From Dyadobacter diqingensis (GTDB lineage Bacteria > Bacteroidota > Bacteroidia > Cytophagales > Spirosomataceae), in NCBI RefSeq assembly GCF_024220585.1, contig NZ_JAMXKF010000015.1:60598-124597 (forward strand): DNA of 64,000 nt. Reading direction: 5' to 3'. Below the pieces are notes generated by a model. The model was not told the origin of the DNA. It saw only the letters and a list, made by a program, of their open reading frames with translations, and did no database searches. Positions 26,351 through 33,879 of this stretch are shown in pieces; position 1 is the stretch's first letter; every line of letters begins with the position of its first letter. The position numbers were made by a program, and so were the translations under genes.

Positions 26351-27091
26351 ATGACCAATTCACTTTTTAAAACAGGCCTCACGCTTTTGCTTCTGCTGGT
26401 ATTCGGCATCGGATATGCTGAGAGCAATGCTGCCGATCCGAAAAAGAAGAAAGCCATCCGGGTGCTGCTCGTAGGCGGTGGCTCCTCGCACGATTTCGAT
26501 CGCTGGTACAAGCAGGAGGATGTGGCTACGCTTCAGAAGGATGGTTTGGCTTCGGTGGAATATACCAGCGACCCATCAGCCATTCTCTCAAAACTTGCCA
26601 ACATTGATGTGCTTTATTTAGCCAATAACCAGCCAATCGGTGATGACGCAACCCGCAAGGCAATTTTCGCATTTGTTGATTCGGGTAAAGGACTGGTTCT
26701 TGCACATCCGGCTCTGTGGTACAACTGGAACGACTGGCCCGAATACAACCAAAAACTGGTAGGCGGTGGCTCAAAAGGGCATAACAAATACGGCCCGTTT
26801 GATGTAAGCCTGACCGCTGCAAAACACCCGGTGACCAAAGGTGTTCCGGCTACATTCGGTCTGAAAGATGAGCTGTACTATTATATCGCAGCACCATCAG
26901 CGACTCCGATTGAGGTATTGGCAACAGCCAAGGCAGCGGATTCCGACAAGGTATTCCCAAGTATTTTCATCGTAAAATATCCAAAAGGAAGAATCGTAGG
27001 CATAGCGCTGGGCCACGACGCCGAGTCACATACCATCGAACCATACAAAACCATTCTGCGGAATTCCGTAAAATGGGCAGCAGGCAAATAA
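26351..27091 (+). CDS. Secreted ThuA domain protein
   Basis: A 246-residue protein made almost entirely of one ThuA-like (glutamine-amidotransferase-like fold) domain after a signal peptide (GLTLLLLLVFGIGYAES). Key stretches are VLLVGGGSSHDF, KGLVLAHPALWYNWNDWPEY, and GRIVGIALGHDAESHTI. It resembles the N-terminal domain of the preceding fusion protein, but as a stand-alone copy. ThuA is linked to trehalose/sucrose use via 3-keto sugars in rhizobia, and the same link to Gfo/Idh/MocA genes is seen here next door. It starts 36 bp after the fusion gene. Confidence 0.88.
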   Translation: MTNSLFKTGLTLLLLLVFGIGYAESNAADPKKKKAIRVLLVGGGSSHDFDRWYKQEDVATLQKDGLASVEYTSDPSAILSKLANIDVLYLANNQPIGDDATRKAIFAFVDSGKGLVLAHPALWYNWNDWPEYNQKLVGGGSKGHNKYGPFDVSLTAAKHPVTKGVPATFGLKDELYYYIAAPSATPIEVLATAKAADSDKVFPSIFIVKYPKGRIVGIALGHDAESHTIEPYKTILRNSVKWAAGK

Positions 27092-27108
27092 AATTCTCTT
27101 AACAAACA

Positions 27109-27152
27109 GCCCTGAAAGGGCGCAATATCTTAGCAGCGGGCATCGCCCGCTG
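27109..27152. repeat. Intergenic palindromic repeat, copy 1
   Basis: Hairpin GCCCT-GAA-AGGGC (27109-27121) is followed by ATATCTTA (27125-27132) and a second hairpin, CAGCGGGC-ATC-GCCCGCTG (27134-27152). The core ATATCTTA plus GGGCATCGCCC recurs on the other side of the next gene at 28329-28358. Confidence 0.7.
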
Positions 27153-27179
27153 ATTATCAAACCAAAAAAGCATATCATT

Positions 27180-28295
27180 ATGAGTCAGAAACAAATCACA
27201 GTCGTTATCGTGGGAATGGGTTTTGGAAAAGAATTTATCCCGATTTATCAAAGTCACCCGAATATTAAAGCTGTGGGTATTTGCACACGCAGCAAAGAAA
27301 CCCGTGATGAGCTAACGGCTAAATTTAATCTGGACAAAGATTTAGTTTTTGAACATTTCGAAGACATCCCCAAAAGAGCGGATGTAGATGCAATCCATAT
27401 TGTAACGCCCGTTCCCGAGCACGCGAAAATGACCCTGGCATCTCTTAACGGTGGAAAACATACGGCTTGTACAATCCCTATGGCTATGACTGTGGAAGAT
27501 TGTACCGCTATCGTTGAAGCCAAACGCAGGGTTAATAAAGTGTATATGATGATGGAAACGGCGTTGTACACACGTGAATTCCTTTACGGATTGAAGCTTG
27601 CGCAAAACGGAGAATTAGGAAGAATCCAATTTGTTCGCGGTTCGCACATTCAGGATATGAGCATGGAAGGATGGGGGGAATACTGGAAAGGTTATCCGCC
27701 GATGTTGAACGGAACCCACGCAATTTCTCCGCTTTTGAAAATTAACAACACCAAAGCAGAAACAGTGGTATGCCACGGATCGGGCCGTCTTTCAGAAGAC
27801 CTTGCGAGCCGTTACGGTTCTCCTTTCGCAGTAGAAACGGCAACTTTCACGCTGAAAAACTCTGATGTTGTGGCAGAGGCAACACGTTCATTATTTGATG
27901 TGGTTCGTCAGTACCGCGAAAGTTATGACGTGTACGGTACAAAAATGTCATTTGAGTGGGAGCAGTTGCAGGACGAAAGTCACGTGATTTTTGACGGTGG
28001 CGAAAATGCCGTTCGTATTGATGTGCCGGATACGGATGAATTGTTGATCGAGCCGATCAAACATTTTACGAAACGCGAAAAAATTGATGACCCAAACCAC
28101 GTTTCCTTCTTGCAGGGCGCTGGTCACGGCGGTTCGCATCCGCACCTTGTACAGGAATTTGTAGCGGCTATTGTTGAAGGACGTGATTCTGCGGTAGACG
28201 CAGCTTTGGCGGCGAACTATACCTGTGCAGGAATTTGTGCGCATGAGTCGGCAATGAATGGTGGTATCCGTGTAAACGTGCCAACATTCGACTGA
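27180..28295 (+). CDS. Gfo/Idh/MocA family oxidoreductase (cytoplasmic)
   Basis: A 371-residue NAD(P)-dependent oxidoreductase. The Rossmann start is QITVVIVGMGFGKEF, and the family Lys-containing motif is replaced by CTIPMAMTVEDC instead of the usual EKP, so the catalytic arrangement may differ from ordinary glucose-fructose oxidoreductases. The second domain includes TALYTREFLYGLKLAQNGEL and ends with GGSHPHLVQEFVAAIVEGRD. No export signal is seen. It sits between two copies of an intergenic repeat and next to a sugar isomerase, consistent with intracellular processing of the imported sugar. Confidence 0.9.
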   Translation: MSQKQITVVIVGMGFGKEFIPIYQSHPNIKAVGICTRSKETRDELTAKFNLDKDLVFEHFEDIPKRADVDAIHIVTPVPEHAKMTLASLNGGKHTACTIPMAMTVEDCTAIVEAKRRVNKVYMMMETALYTREFLYGLKLAQNGELGRIQFVRGSHIQDMSMEGWGEYWKGYPPMLNGTHAISPLLKINNTKAETVVCHGSGRLSEDLASRYGSPFAVETATFTLKNSDVVAEATRSLFDVVRQYRESYDVYGTKMSFEWEQLQDESHVIFDGGENAVRIDVPDTDELLIEPIKHFTKREKIDDPNHVSFLQGAGHGGSHPHLVQEFVAAIVEGRDSAVDAALAANYTCAGICAHESAMNGGIRVNVPTFD

Positions 28296-28328
28296 TCGCA
28301 TTGCAGGGCATAAGTCCAGCCAGCTTTC

Positions 28329-28358
28329 ATATCTTAACCATGGGCATCGCCCATGGTT
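28329..28358. repeat. Intergenic palindromic repeat, copy 2
   Basis: ATATCTTA (28329-28336) overlaps a 10-bp hairpin AACCATGGGC-ATC-GCCCATGGTT (28336-28358). The stem ends differ from copy 1 yet still pair, which indicates selection for structure. The first hairpin of copy 1 is represented only by an eroded CAGGGC near 28304. Confidence 0.7.
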
Positions 28359-28419
28359 ATTGGCATATCCAGATGTGCTTGTGAACATCTGTTATCCTAT
28401 TCACCCAAAAAACAAGACC

Positions 28420-29283
28420 ATGTTATTCGGAGCAAGTACATTTATCTGGGTCTCTCCCTTTTCTACGGAGAACATCGATTTACTTACCAAGGTAAAAAAT
28501 ATGGGTTATGACATCATTGAAATAGCCGTAGAAGACACGCATATAATCGACTGGAACCTGATCAAGGATATCGCGCGGGACCTGGATTTGAAAATTACCA
28601 TCAGCGGAGCGTTTGGAACGGAGCGGGATATTTCCAGCACCGAACCGGAGTTCCGTAAACTGGGGAAACAATATATTATCGATTGTATCAAAATCGCGGA
28701 AAACGTCGGCAGTCCGATTTTCGGTGGTCCGGTTTATTCTGCGGTTGGTAAAACCCGTTTGGTTTCCGACGAACAAAAGAAACAGGAACGAGCCTGGTGC
28801 GTTGAAACCTTGCAGGAAATTGGCAAAATAGCCGGCGACCATGGTGTGGTTGTAGGGCTCGAACCCTTGAACCGTTTCGAAACGGATATGGTCAACACCG
28901 TCGATCAGGCGCTATCGATTGTGAACGAGGTGGCAAGTTCAAACCTGAAAATCGTGCTGGATACTTTTCATTCCAACATTGAGGAAAAAGACATCCCGGC
29001 GTCTATCCGAAAAATCGGTAAAGATTTACTGTGCCATGTACAAGGCAATGAAAGTGACCGCGGGACACCGGGAACGGGTCACCTGGAATGGCAGGGCATC
29101 AGCGAAGCCTTAACAGAAATAGGTTATGAAGGTGCTGTGGTGATAGAAACTTTCGGGCAACCGTCCAAGGAACTGGCCAGAGCGGCCTGTATCTGGCGAC
29201 CGCTTGCCAACAGTGCGGATGAGCTTGCTTCGGAAGGACTGGATTTCTACAAGCGCATGTTTGCCTTGAAATATTCTTATTAA
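28420..29283 (+). CDS. Sugar phosphate isomerase/epimerase (xylose isomerase-like TIM barrel)
   Basis: A 287-residue protein from ATG 28420 that resembles D-tagatose/D-psicose 3-epimerases. Expected metal ligands are visible: Glu148 (GLEPLNRFETDM), Asp181 (VLDTFHSNIEE), His206 (CHVQGNESDRG) and Glu243 (VIETFG). A TTG at 28360 would extend the frame, but that triplet lies just past the repeat hairpin and gives an atypical N-terminus, so I reject it. The enzyme would isomerise or epimerise a ketose or keto-sugar inside the cell. Its pairing with the Gfo/Idh/MocA gene upstream suggests consecutive steps. Confidence 0.88.
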   Translation: MLFGASTFIWVSPFSTENIDLLTKVKNMGYDIIEIAVEDTHIIDWNLIKDIARDLDLKITISGAFGTERDISSTEPEFRKLGKQYIIDCIKIAENVGSPIFGGPVYSAVGKTRLVSDEQKKQERAWCVETLQEIGKIAGDHGVVVGLEPLNRFETDMVNTVDQALSIVNEVASSNLKIVLDTFHSNIEEKDIPASIRKIGKDLLCHVQGNESDRGTPGTGHLEWQGISEALTEIGYEGAVVIETFGQPSKELARAACIWRPLANSADELASEGLDFYKRMFALKYSY

Positions 29284-29328
29284 CCAGGGGCTGAACATTT
29301 TGCCTGTTTTATTTCAAAATCTACAACC

Positions 29329-31404
29329 ATGAAAAATACGATCCTGTTTTTTTTACTCACGATCGGTACCGGTGCTATGGCGCAGGTACCGGTTGATCTT
29401 AAGGGTTTTGATAAAAAAAGTAATGTCCGGGTTGAAGTCACCGGCAATATGCTGAACATTGGCTGGCCCACAGGAGAATCGGAAACCGGAAAACTTGCGA
29501 TTGACCTGACAAACGAGAAACCGTTGGTCAGCACTATTCAACTTACCGGAGGCAGTGGTTCCCGTACCGTGGCCAGAGATCTGGATCCGGCTTTTATTAT
29601 CAATGTTGGAAAAAGGGATCTGGTATCCCAAAATGGCTGGAATATTTTTTTCGACAAAACAGCCTACCTGCCTTACGAAACCTACACTGTAAAACTGGTA
29701 AAAACCGGTGTCAAAGTAATCTCATCCGGATCACACACGCAGATAAAAATAGACGGAGCCAATGCGGGTCCTTTTTCCGGCTCGGTTGATATTACCCTGT
29801 ACAATGGCAGTCCGTTATTGAATATTGCGGCTGCGTTAACAACCAAACGTGATTCCGTCGCCATTATTTACGATGCCGGACTGGTAAGCCAGAAGTCTCC
29901 TTGGGAGAAAATATTCTGGTCGGATACGGAGCAGTATATCCAGCACAAAAATCTTGACGGAAAGGAAACCGGACAAGAGCTGGAAGTGAAATACAGAACC
30001 ATTATCGGGCAGAGCAAGGAGGGAAGCATGGCTGTTTTTCCGTCGCCTCACCAATACTTTTATCCGTTGGATAACTGTTACAACTTAAACCATACCTGGT
30101 TTGGAAATAATTACAGAAAGCTGATACCGGGTTATGGATTGGGAATAAGAAACGATATGCTTGGCGACCGACGTTGGGTGCCCTGGTTTAATGCCCCTCC
30201 GGGAACGGAGCAACGTCTTAATTTTTTCTGTCTCATCAGTGCGGAAAAGGATGGTAAAGTGCTGGAAAAAGTAAAGGCTTTTACACATAACGATACGTAT
30301 CAGTCACAGGAAGGATATTACACGATGGCGAGCCATTTTCATCAGGAGCATGTGGACGATGTTTTGACACATAAACCGCTTCCCGAGATCCCTGGTTTTG
30401 TCAAAGCTTTCAGAAATACGGGCGTCAATATTGTACACCTTGGAGAATTTCACGGGCCTGGAAGTCCCCGTGGCCCTGAGGTGAAAAGATGGCTGGAACA
30501 AAAAACTTTGTTTGAAGAATGTACCCGGTTATCCGGCGGAAATTTCCTGTTACTGCCTGGCGAGGAACCTAACAATTTCTTTGGCGGGCACTGGATGAAT
30601 ATTTTTCCAAAACCGGTTTATTGGTTGATGTCAAGAGGTAAAGACGATCCGTTTGTGGAAGACCACCCGGAGTACGGCAAACTATACCGGATCGGGAGCA
30701 AGGAAGATATGCTGAAATTGCTTGAAATTGAGAAGGGACTTGCCTGGACGGCGCATGCCAGAACCAAAGGTTCCACCGGTTTTCCTGACAAATACAAGGA
30801 AGAGGCATTTTTTAAATCCGATCGTTTTCTGGGTGCTGCCTGGAAAGCACTTCCGGCTGATCTTTCGCAGGATAAGTTAGGGAAACGTGCGCTTGACCTG
30901 ATGGACGATATGGCCAACTGGGGACTGAAAAAGCATATCATTGCCGAAGCCGATCTATTCAGAATAGAACCCGAGTACGAGCTGTATGGTCATTTGAATG
31001 TGAATTATTTGCAACTGGACGAAATACCGGAATTTAAAAACGGCTGGCAGCCGGTACTGGACGCGATGGAAAAAGGTAAATTTTTCTCAACGACCGGTGA
31101 GATTTTATTGCCGGTATTTAAAGTAAACAACAAGCCGTTGGGAGAAACAGTAAAACTGGATACAAAAGGTATCGCGGATATCGTTTTGGAAACCAGCTGG
31201 ACATTTCCCTTGAACAAAGTCGAAATTATCTCCGGCGATGGTAAAGAAATTTTCCGGGAAGTGGTTAACCTGCATGACACCCAGGCTTTCGGTAAAAAGA
31301 CATTCCATTTTACACCAAACCTCAAAAACAGAAAGTGGGTGAGGGTTGAAGTATGGGATGTTGCTGCAAACGGTGCGTTTACACAAATGATCTGGCTGGA
31401 ATAG
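29329..31404 (+). CDS. Secreted PHP-like metallohydrolase-related protein
   Basis: A 691-residue exported protein with a signal peptide (MKNTILFFLLTIGTGAMAQ). The N-terminal 300 residues are a beta-rich region. After it come metal-site-like motifs in the order SHFHQEHVDD, LGEFHGPG, PGEE followed by GGHWMNIFP, and AWTAHARTKGS, which resemble the PHP superfamily of the CehA/McbA type. The segment GKFFSTTGEILLP also fits that type, and the last 90 residues look like a beta sandwich. I do not know its substrate. A metal-dependent phosphoesterase or other hydrolase is the best guess, and it is co-directional with the glycan enzymes. Confidence 0.6.
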   Translation: MKNTILFFLLTIGTGAMAQVPVDLKGFDKKSNVRVEVTGNMLNIGWPTGESETGKLAIDLTNEKPLVSTIQLTGGSGSRTVARDLDPAFIINVGKRDLVSQNGWNIFFDKTAYLPYETYTVKLVKTGVKVISSGSHTQIKIDGANAGPFSGSVDITLYNGSPLLNIAAALTTKRDSVAIIYDAGLVSQKSPWEKIFWSDTEQYIQHKNLDGKETGQELEVKYRTIIGQSKEGSMAVFPSPHQYFYPLDNCYNLNHTWFGNNYRKLIPGYGLGIRNDMLGDRRWVPWFNAPPGTEQRLNFFCLISAEKDGKVLEKVKAFTHNDTYQSQEGYYTMASHFHQEHVDDVLTHKPLPEIPGFVKAFRNTGVNIVHLGEFHGPGSPRGPEVKRWLEQKTLFEECTRLSGGNFLLLPGEEPNNFFGGHWMNIFPKPVYWLMSRGKDDPFVEDHPEYGKLYRIGSKEDMLKLLEIEKGLAWTAHARTKGSTGFPDKYKEEAFFKSDRFLGAAWKALPADLSQDKLGKRALDLMDDMANWGLKKHIIAEADLFRIEPEYELYGHLNVNYLQLDEIPEFKNGWQPVLDAMEKGKFFSTTGEILLPVFKVNNKPLGETVKLDTKGIADIVLETSWTFPLNKVEIISGDGKEIFREVVNLHDTQAFGKKTFHFTPNLKNRKWVRVEVWDVAANGAFTQMIWLE

Positions 31405-31428
31405 ATGACTTACAAAACAGAGAATTAT

Positions 31429-32475
31429 ATGAGAAAAGTACAGCTTATTTTGTCTGTCCTGACCGCTTTTTCGGGCAGTGTTTTCGGTCAGAATGCAGCG
31501 AATACAAATGTTTCCAGGTATCACAACCCGGTTTTTGAACCGATCCTGGCCGATCCGTCTGTGATCAAGGCGGACGATGGTTGGTTTTATGCTTACGGAA
31601 CACAGGATAACTGGGGTGATGGCAAACCGGGACACCTGGTGGCGGTTGTACGCTCGAAAAATCTTACGAACTGGACTTTTGTACAGGACGCCTTTTTGAC
31701 AAGACCTACCTGGAAAGAAAAGGGAGGGATCTGGGCGCCGGAGGTGGTGAAAGTAAACGGAGAGTATCACCTTTATTATGCCTATTCGACCTGGGGAGAT
31801 CCCAATCCGGGTATTGGGCTGGCTATTTCCGATGCGCCTGCGGGACCCTTCACCGATCATGGCAAACTGCTGCTGAGCTCGGAAGTGAATGTGCCGAATT
31901 CAATCGATCCTTTTTTTATTGAGGACCAGGGTAAAAAATATCTTTTCTGGGGAAGTTTCAGCGATGCTCCGACACAGGGAACTTATGGCGTGGAAATGGC
32001 CGTTGACGGGAAATCAATTCCTGATCTGAAGAAGAAAATCAAAATTGCCGCCGGGGATTTCGAAGCCGTTATGATTCATAAGCGTGACGGATATTATTAC
32101 TTTTTTGGTTCGAGAGAAAACTGTTGTGATGGAGCGGCAAGCAAATACAATGTCCGGGTGGGCAGATCCAAAACTTTGTTTGGCCCCTACATCGACAAGG
32201 ATGGGAAAGATCTGAGGGAACGAGGTACGGGTACGGTATTGGTAAAACGCACCGAAACAATCGCCGGCCCCGGACATAATTCCAGATTAATAACCGATTC
32301 AAAGGGGCAGGACTGGATGTTGTACCATGCCATTGACGTTAAAAATCCGCTTGTGTCGAGTGGGGCAAATCGCCGGTTTTTGATGCTGGACCGGGTGAGC
32401 TGGAAAAATGGCTGGCCGGAAATTCTGAATGCAGAACCAAGTATGGATGAGCGTGAAGCGCCTTTTTTTAAATAG
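31429..32475 (+). CDS. Glycoside hydrolase family 43 protein
   Basis: A secreted five-bladed propeller hydrolase of GH43, likely acting on arabinose- or xylose-containing side chains. From the ATG at 31429 the signal peptide is MRKVQLILSVLTAFSGSVFG and the protein has 348 residues; the ATG at 31405 immediately follows the previous stop and adds eight residues before the signal. Catalytic residues are visible: Asp42 in LADPSV (base), Asp160 in SIDPFFIE (pKa modulator) and Glu212 in DFEAVMI (acid), plus GPGHNSRL. A Cys pair follows in ENCCDG. Family firm; exact linkage unknown. Confidence 0.92.
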   Translation: MRKVQLILSVLTAFSGSVFGQNAANTNVSRYHNPVFEPILADPSVIKADDGWFYAYGTQDNWGDGKPGHLVAVVRSKNLTNWTFVQDAFLTRPTWKEKGGIWAPEVVKVNGEYHLYYAYSTWGDPNPGIGLAISDAPAGPFTDHGKLLLSSEVNVPNSIDPFFIEDQGKKYLFWGSFSDAPTQGTYGVEMAVDGKSIPDLKKKIKIAAGDFEAVMIHKRDGYYYFFGSRENCCDGAASKYNVRVGRSKTLFGPYIDKDGKDLRERGTGTVLVKRTETIAGPGHNSRLITDSKGQDWMLYHAIDVKNPLVSSGANRRFLMLDRVSWKNGWPEILNAEPSMDEREAPFFK

Positions 32476-32508
32476 TGTACGTTTTCCGGCGGAAGACTGA
32501 AAAGCACA

Positions 32509-32544
32509 CTTAGCGATCTTCGCGTTTGTCTTTCCTTCTTTGCG
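32509..32544. repeat. Three CTTNGCG units in an intergenic region
   Basis: CTTAGCG (32509-32515), CTTCGCG (32518-32524) and CTTTGCG (32538-32544) lie together between the GH43 and GH5-like genes. I recall similar CTTTGCG-rich spacers from other Bacteroidota, but the function is unknown. Confidence 0.5.
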
Positions 32545-32575
32545 TGAAAAAACTTAAAACTCTAAATCTTTACAA

Positions 32576-33742
32576 ATGAAATTTTTAAAAACGACAGCCT
32601 GGGCATTACTGGTTTGCCTTTCTTTCCAAAACTGCGCGAAAAAAGCAGAAGAGAAAAAGGAGGAAAGTACAGCCGAAACGACGAAAACATCCGGCCGGGA
32701 AATCTGGACGAAGGAGCAGGCAAAAGATTGGTATGCCAGGCAGGAATGGATTGTAGGCGCAGACTTTTTGCCAAGTACGGCCATTAACCAGCTTGAAATG
32801 TTTCAGGAAGCATCTTTTGATACCGCTACTATCAACAAAGAGCTGGGCTGGGCACAGGGAATTGGTATGAATACGATGCGGGTGTACTTGCATGATTTAC
32901 TTTATCAGCAGGATTCAGCCGGTTTTTTAAAGCGGCTTGATGTATTTTTAGACATCGCAGCCAAACATAAGATCAGACCTGTTCTGGTACTTTTTGATTC
33001 TTGCTGGGATCCCTTTCCGAAATTGGGAACGCAGCGCGCGCCTAAGCCTGGTGTGCATAACTCGGGATGGGTGCAAAGCCCTGGATTCAACGCGTTGAAA
33101 GACAGTACGCAGTATCTACGTTTGGAGCAGTATGTGAAAGGTGTGGTTGGAAAATTTGCCGCCGACGACCGCGTGCTGGCCTGGGATATCTGGAACGAGC
33201 CGGACAATACGAACAACAGTTCATACGGCAAAATTGAGCTTCCCAATAAAGTGGATTATGTATTGCCGTTGATGACCAAATCTTTTGCATGGGCAAGATC
33301 GGTAAATCCTGAGCAGCCGTTGACAGCCGGCGTTTGGGCAGGCGACTGGACTTCTCACGAAACTTTGAAACCGATTGAGAAAGCGAGTATCGACGAGTCA
33401 GACGTGATTACTTTCCATAACTACGACAGTGCGCAGGAGTTCGAAAAACGCATCAAACAATTGCAGCAGTATGACCGTCCGATGATCTGTACGGAATATA
33501 TGTCGCGCGGGAACGGCAGCTTTTTCGAAGGCTCCCTTCCGATTGCTAAAAAATACAACGTTGGTGCGATCAACTGGGGATTGGTTGACGGAAAATCGCA
33601 AACCATTTATCCCTGGGATAGCTGGAAAAAGAGCTACTCCGGCGAGCCTCCACTTTGGTTCCACGACATTTTCAGAAAAGACGGAACACCTTATAAGCAG
33701 GCTGAGGTTGATTTGATTAAGAAATTGACGGCCAGGAAGTAA
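32576..33742 (+). CDS. GH5-like (clan GH-A) glycoside hydrolase, lipoprotein
   Basis: A 388-residue cellulase-superfamily TIM-barrel hydrolase. Residues 1-20 end in FQNC, a lipobox, followed by a charged Lys/Glu-rich linker. The acid/base Glu208 is in WDIWNEPD and the nucleophile Glu307 is in MICTEYM, at the spacing of clan A. The barrel also has a TRP-rich strand at RPVLVLFDSCWDPF. The enzyme should sit on the cell surface or in the periplasm and cleave beta-linked glycan. A strong terminator follows, so it ends the polycistronic part of locus 1. Confidence 0.88.
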   Translation: MKFLKTTAWALLVCLSFQNCAKKAEEKKEESTAETTKTSGREIWTKEQAKDWYARQEWIVGADFLPSTAINQLEMFQEASFDTATINKELGWAQGIGMNTMRVYLHDLLYQQDSAGFLKRLDVFLDIAAKHKIRPVLVLFDSCWDPFPKLGTQRAPKPGVHNSGWVQSPGFNALKDSTQYLRLEQYVKGVVGKFAADDRVLAWDIWNEPDNTNNSSYGKIELPNKVDYVLPLMTKSFAWARSVNPEQPLTAGVWAGDWTSHETLKPIEKASIDESDVITFHNYDSAQEFEKRIKQLQQYDRPMICTEYMSRGNGSFFEGSLPIAKKYNVGAINWGLVDGKSQTIYPWDSWKKSYSGEPPLWFHDIFRKDGTPYKQAEVDLIKKLTARK

Positions 33743-33764
33743 GCGATTTAAAACTTTATTTTAT

Positions 33765-33806
33765 ATCCCGTGAAGGTTAATCATACCTTTACGGGATTAT
33801 TTTTTT
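33765..33806 (+). terminator. Strong terminator after GH5-like gene
   Basis: ATCCCGTGAAGGT (33765-33777) pairs with ACCTTTACGGGAT (33785-33797) over 13 bp with one G-T pair, followed by TATTTTTTT. It separates the sulfatase gene from the upstream unit. Confidence 0.85.
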
Positions 33807-33810
33807 ACGA

Positions 33811-33818
33811 TATATTTG
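33811..33818 (+). promoter_or_regulatory. Possible -7 element of the sulfatase gene
   Basis: TATATTTG matches TAnnTTTG, just past the terminator and 61 bp before the sulfatase ATG. A -33 element is not convincing. Confidence 0.4.
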
Positions 33819-33879
33819 ATGATCGCATTAAGTTGTATAAAAATTTCCTGAACCTATTTTATAAGTAAACCTGCTATTT

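Noticed and set aside
28360..28420. Upstream TTG start for the isomerase gene
   Set aside because: The TTG falls at the edge of the repeat hairpin, and the peptide it would add does not look like the family. ATG 28420 gives a normal N-terminus.
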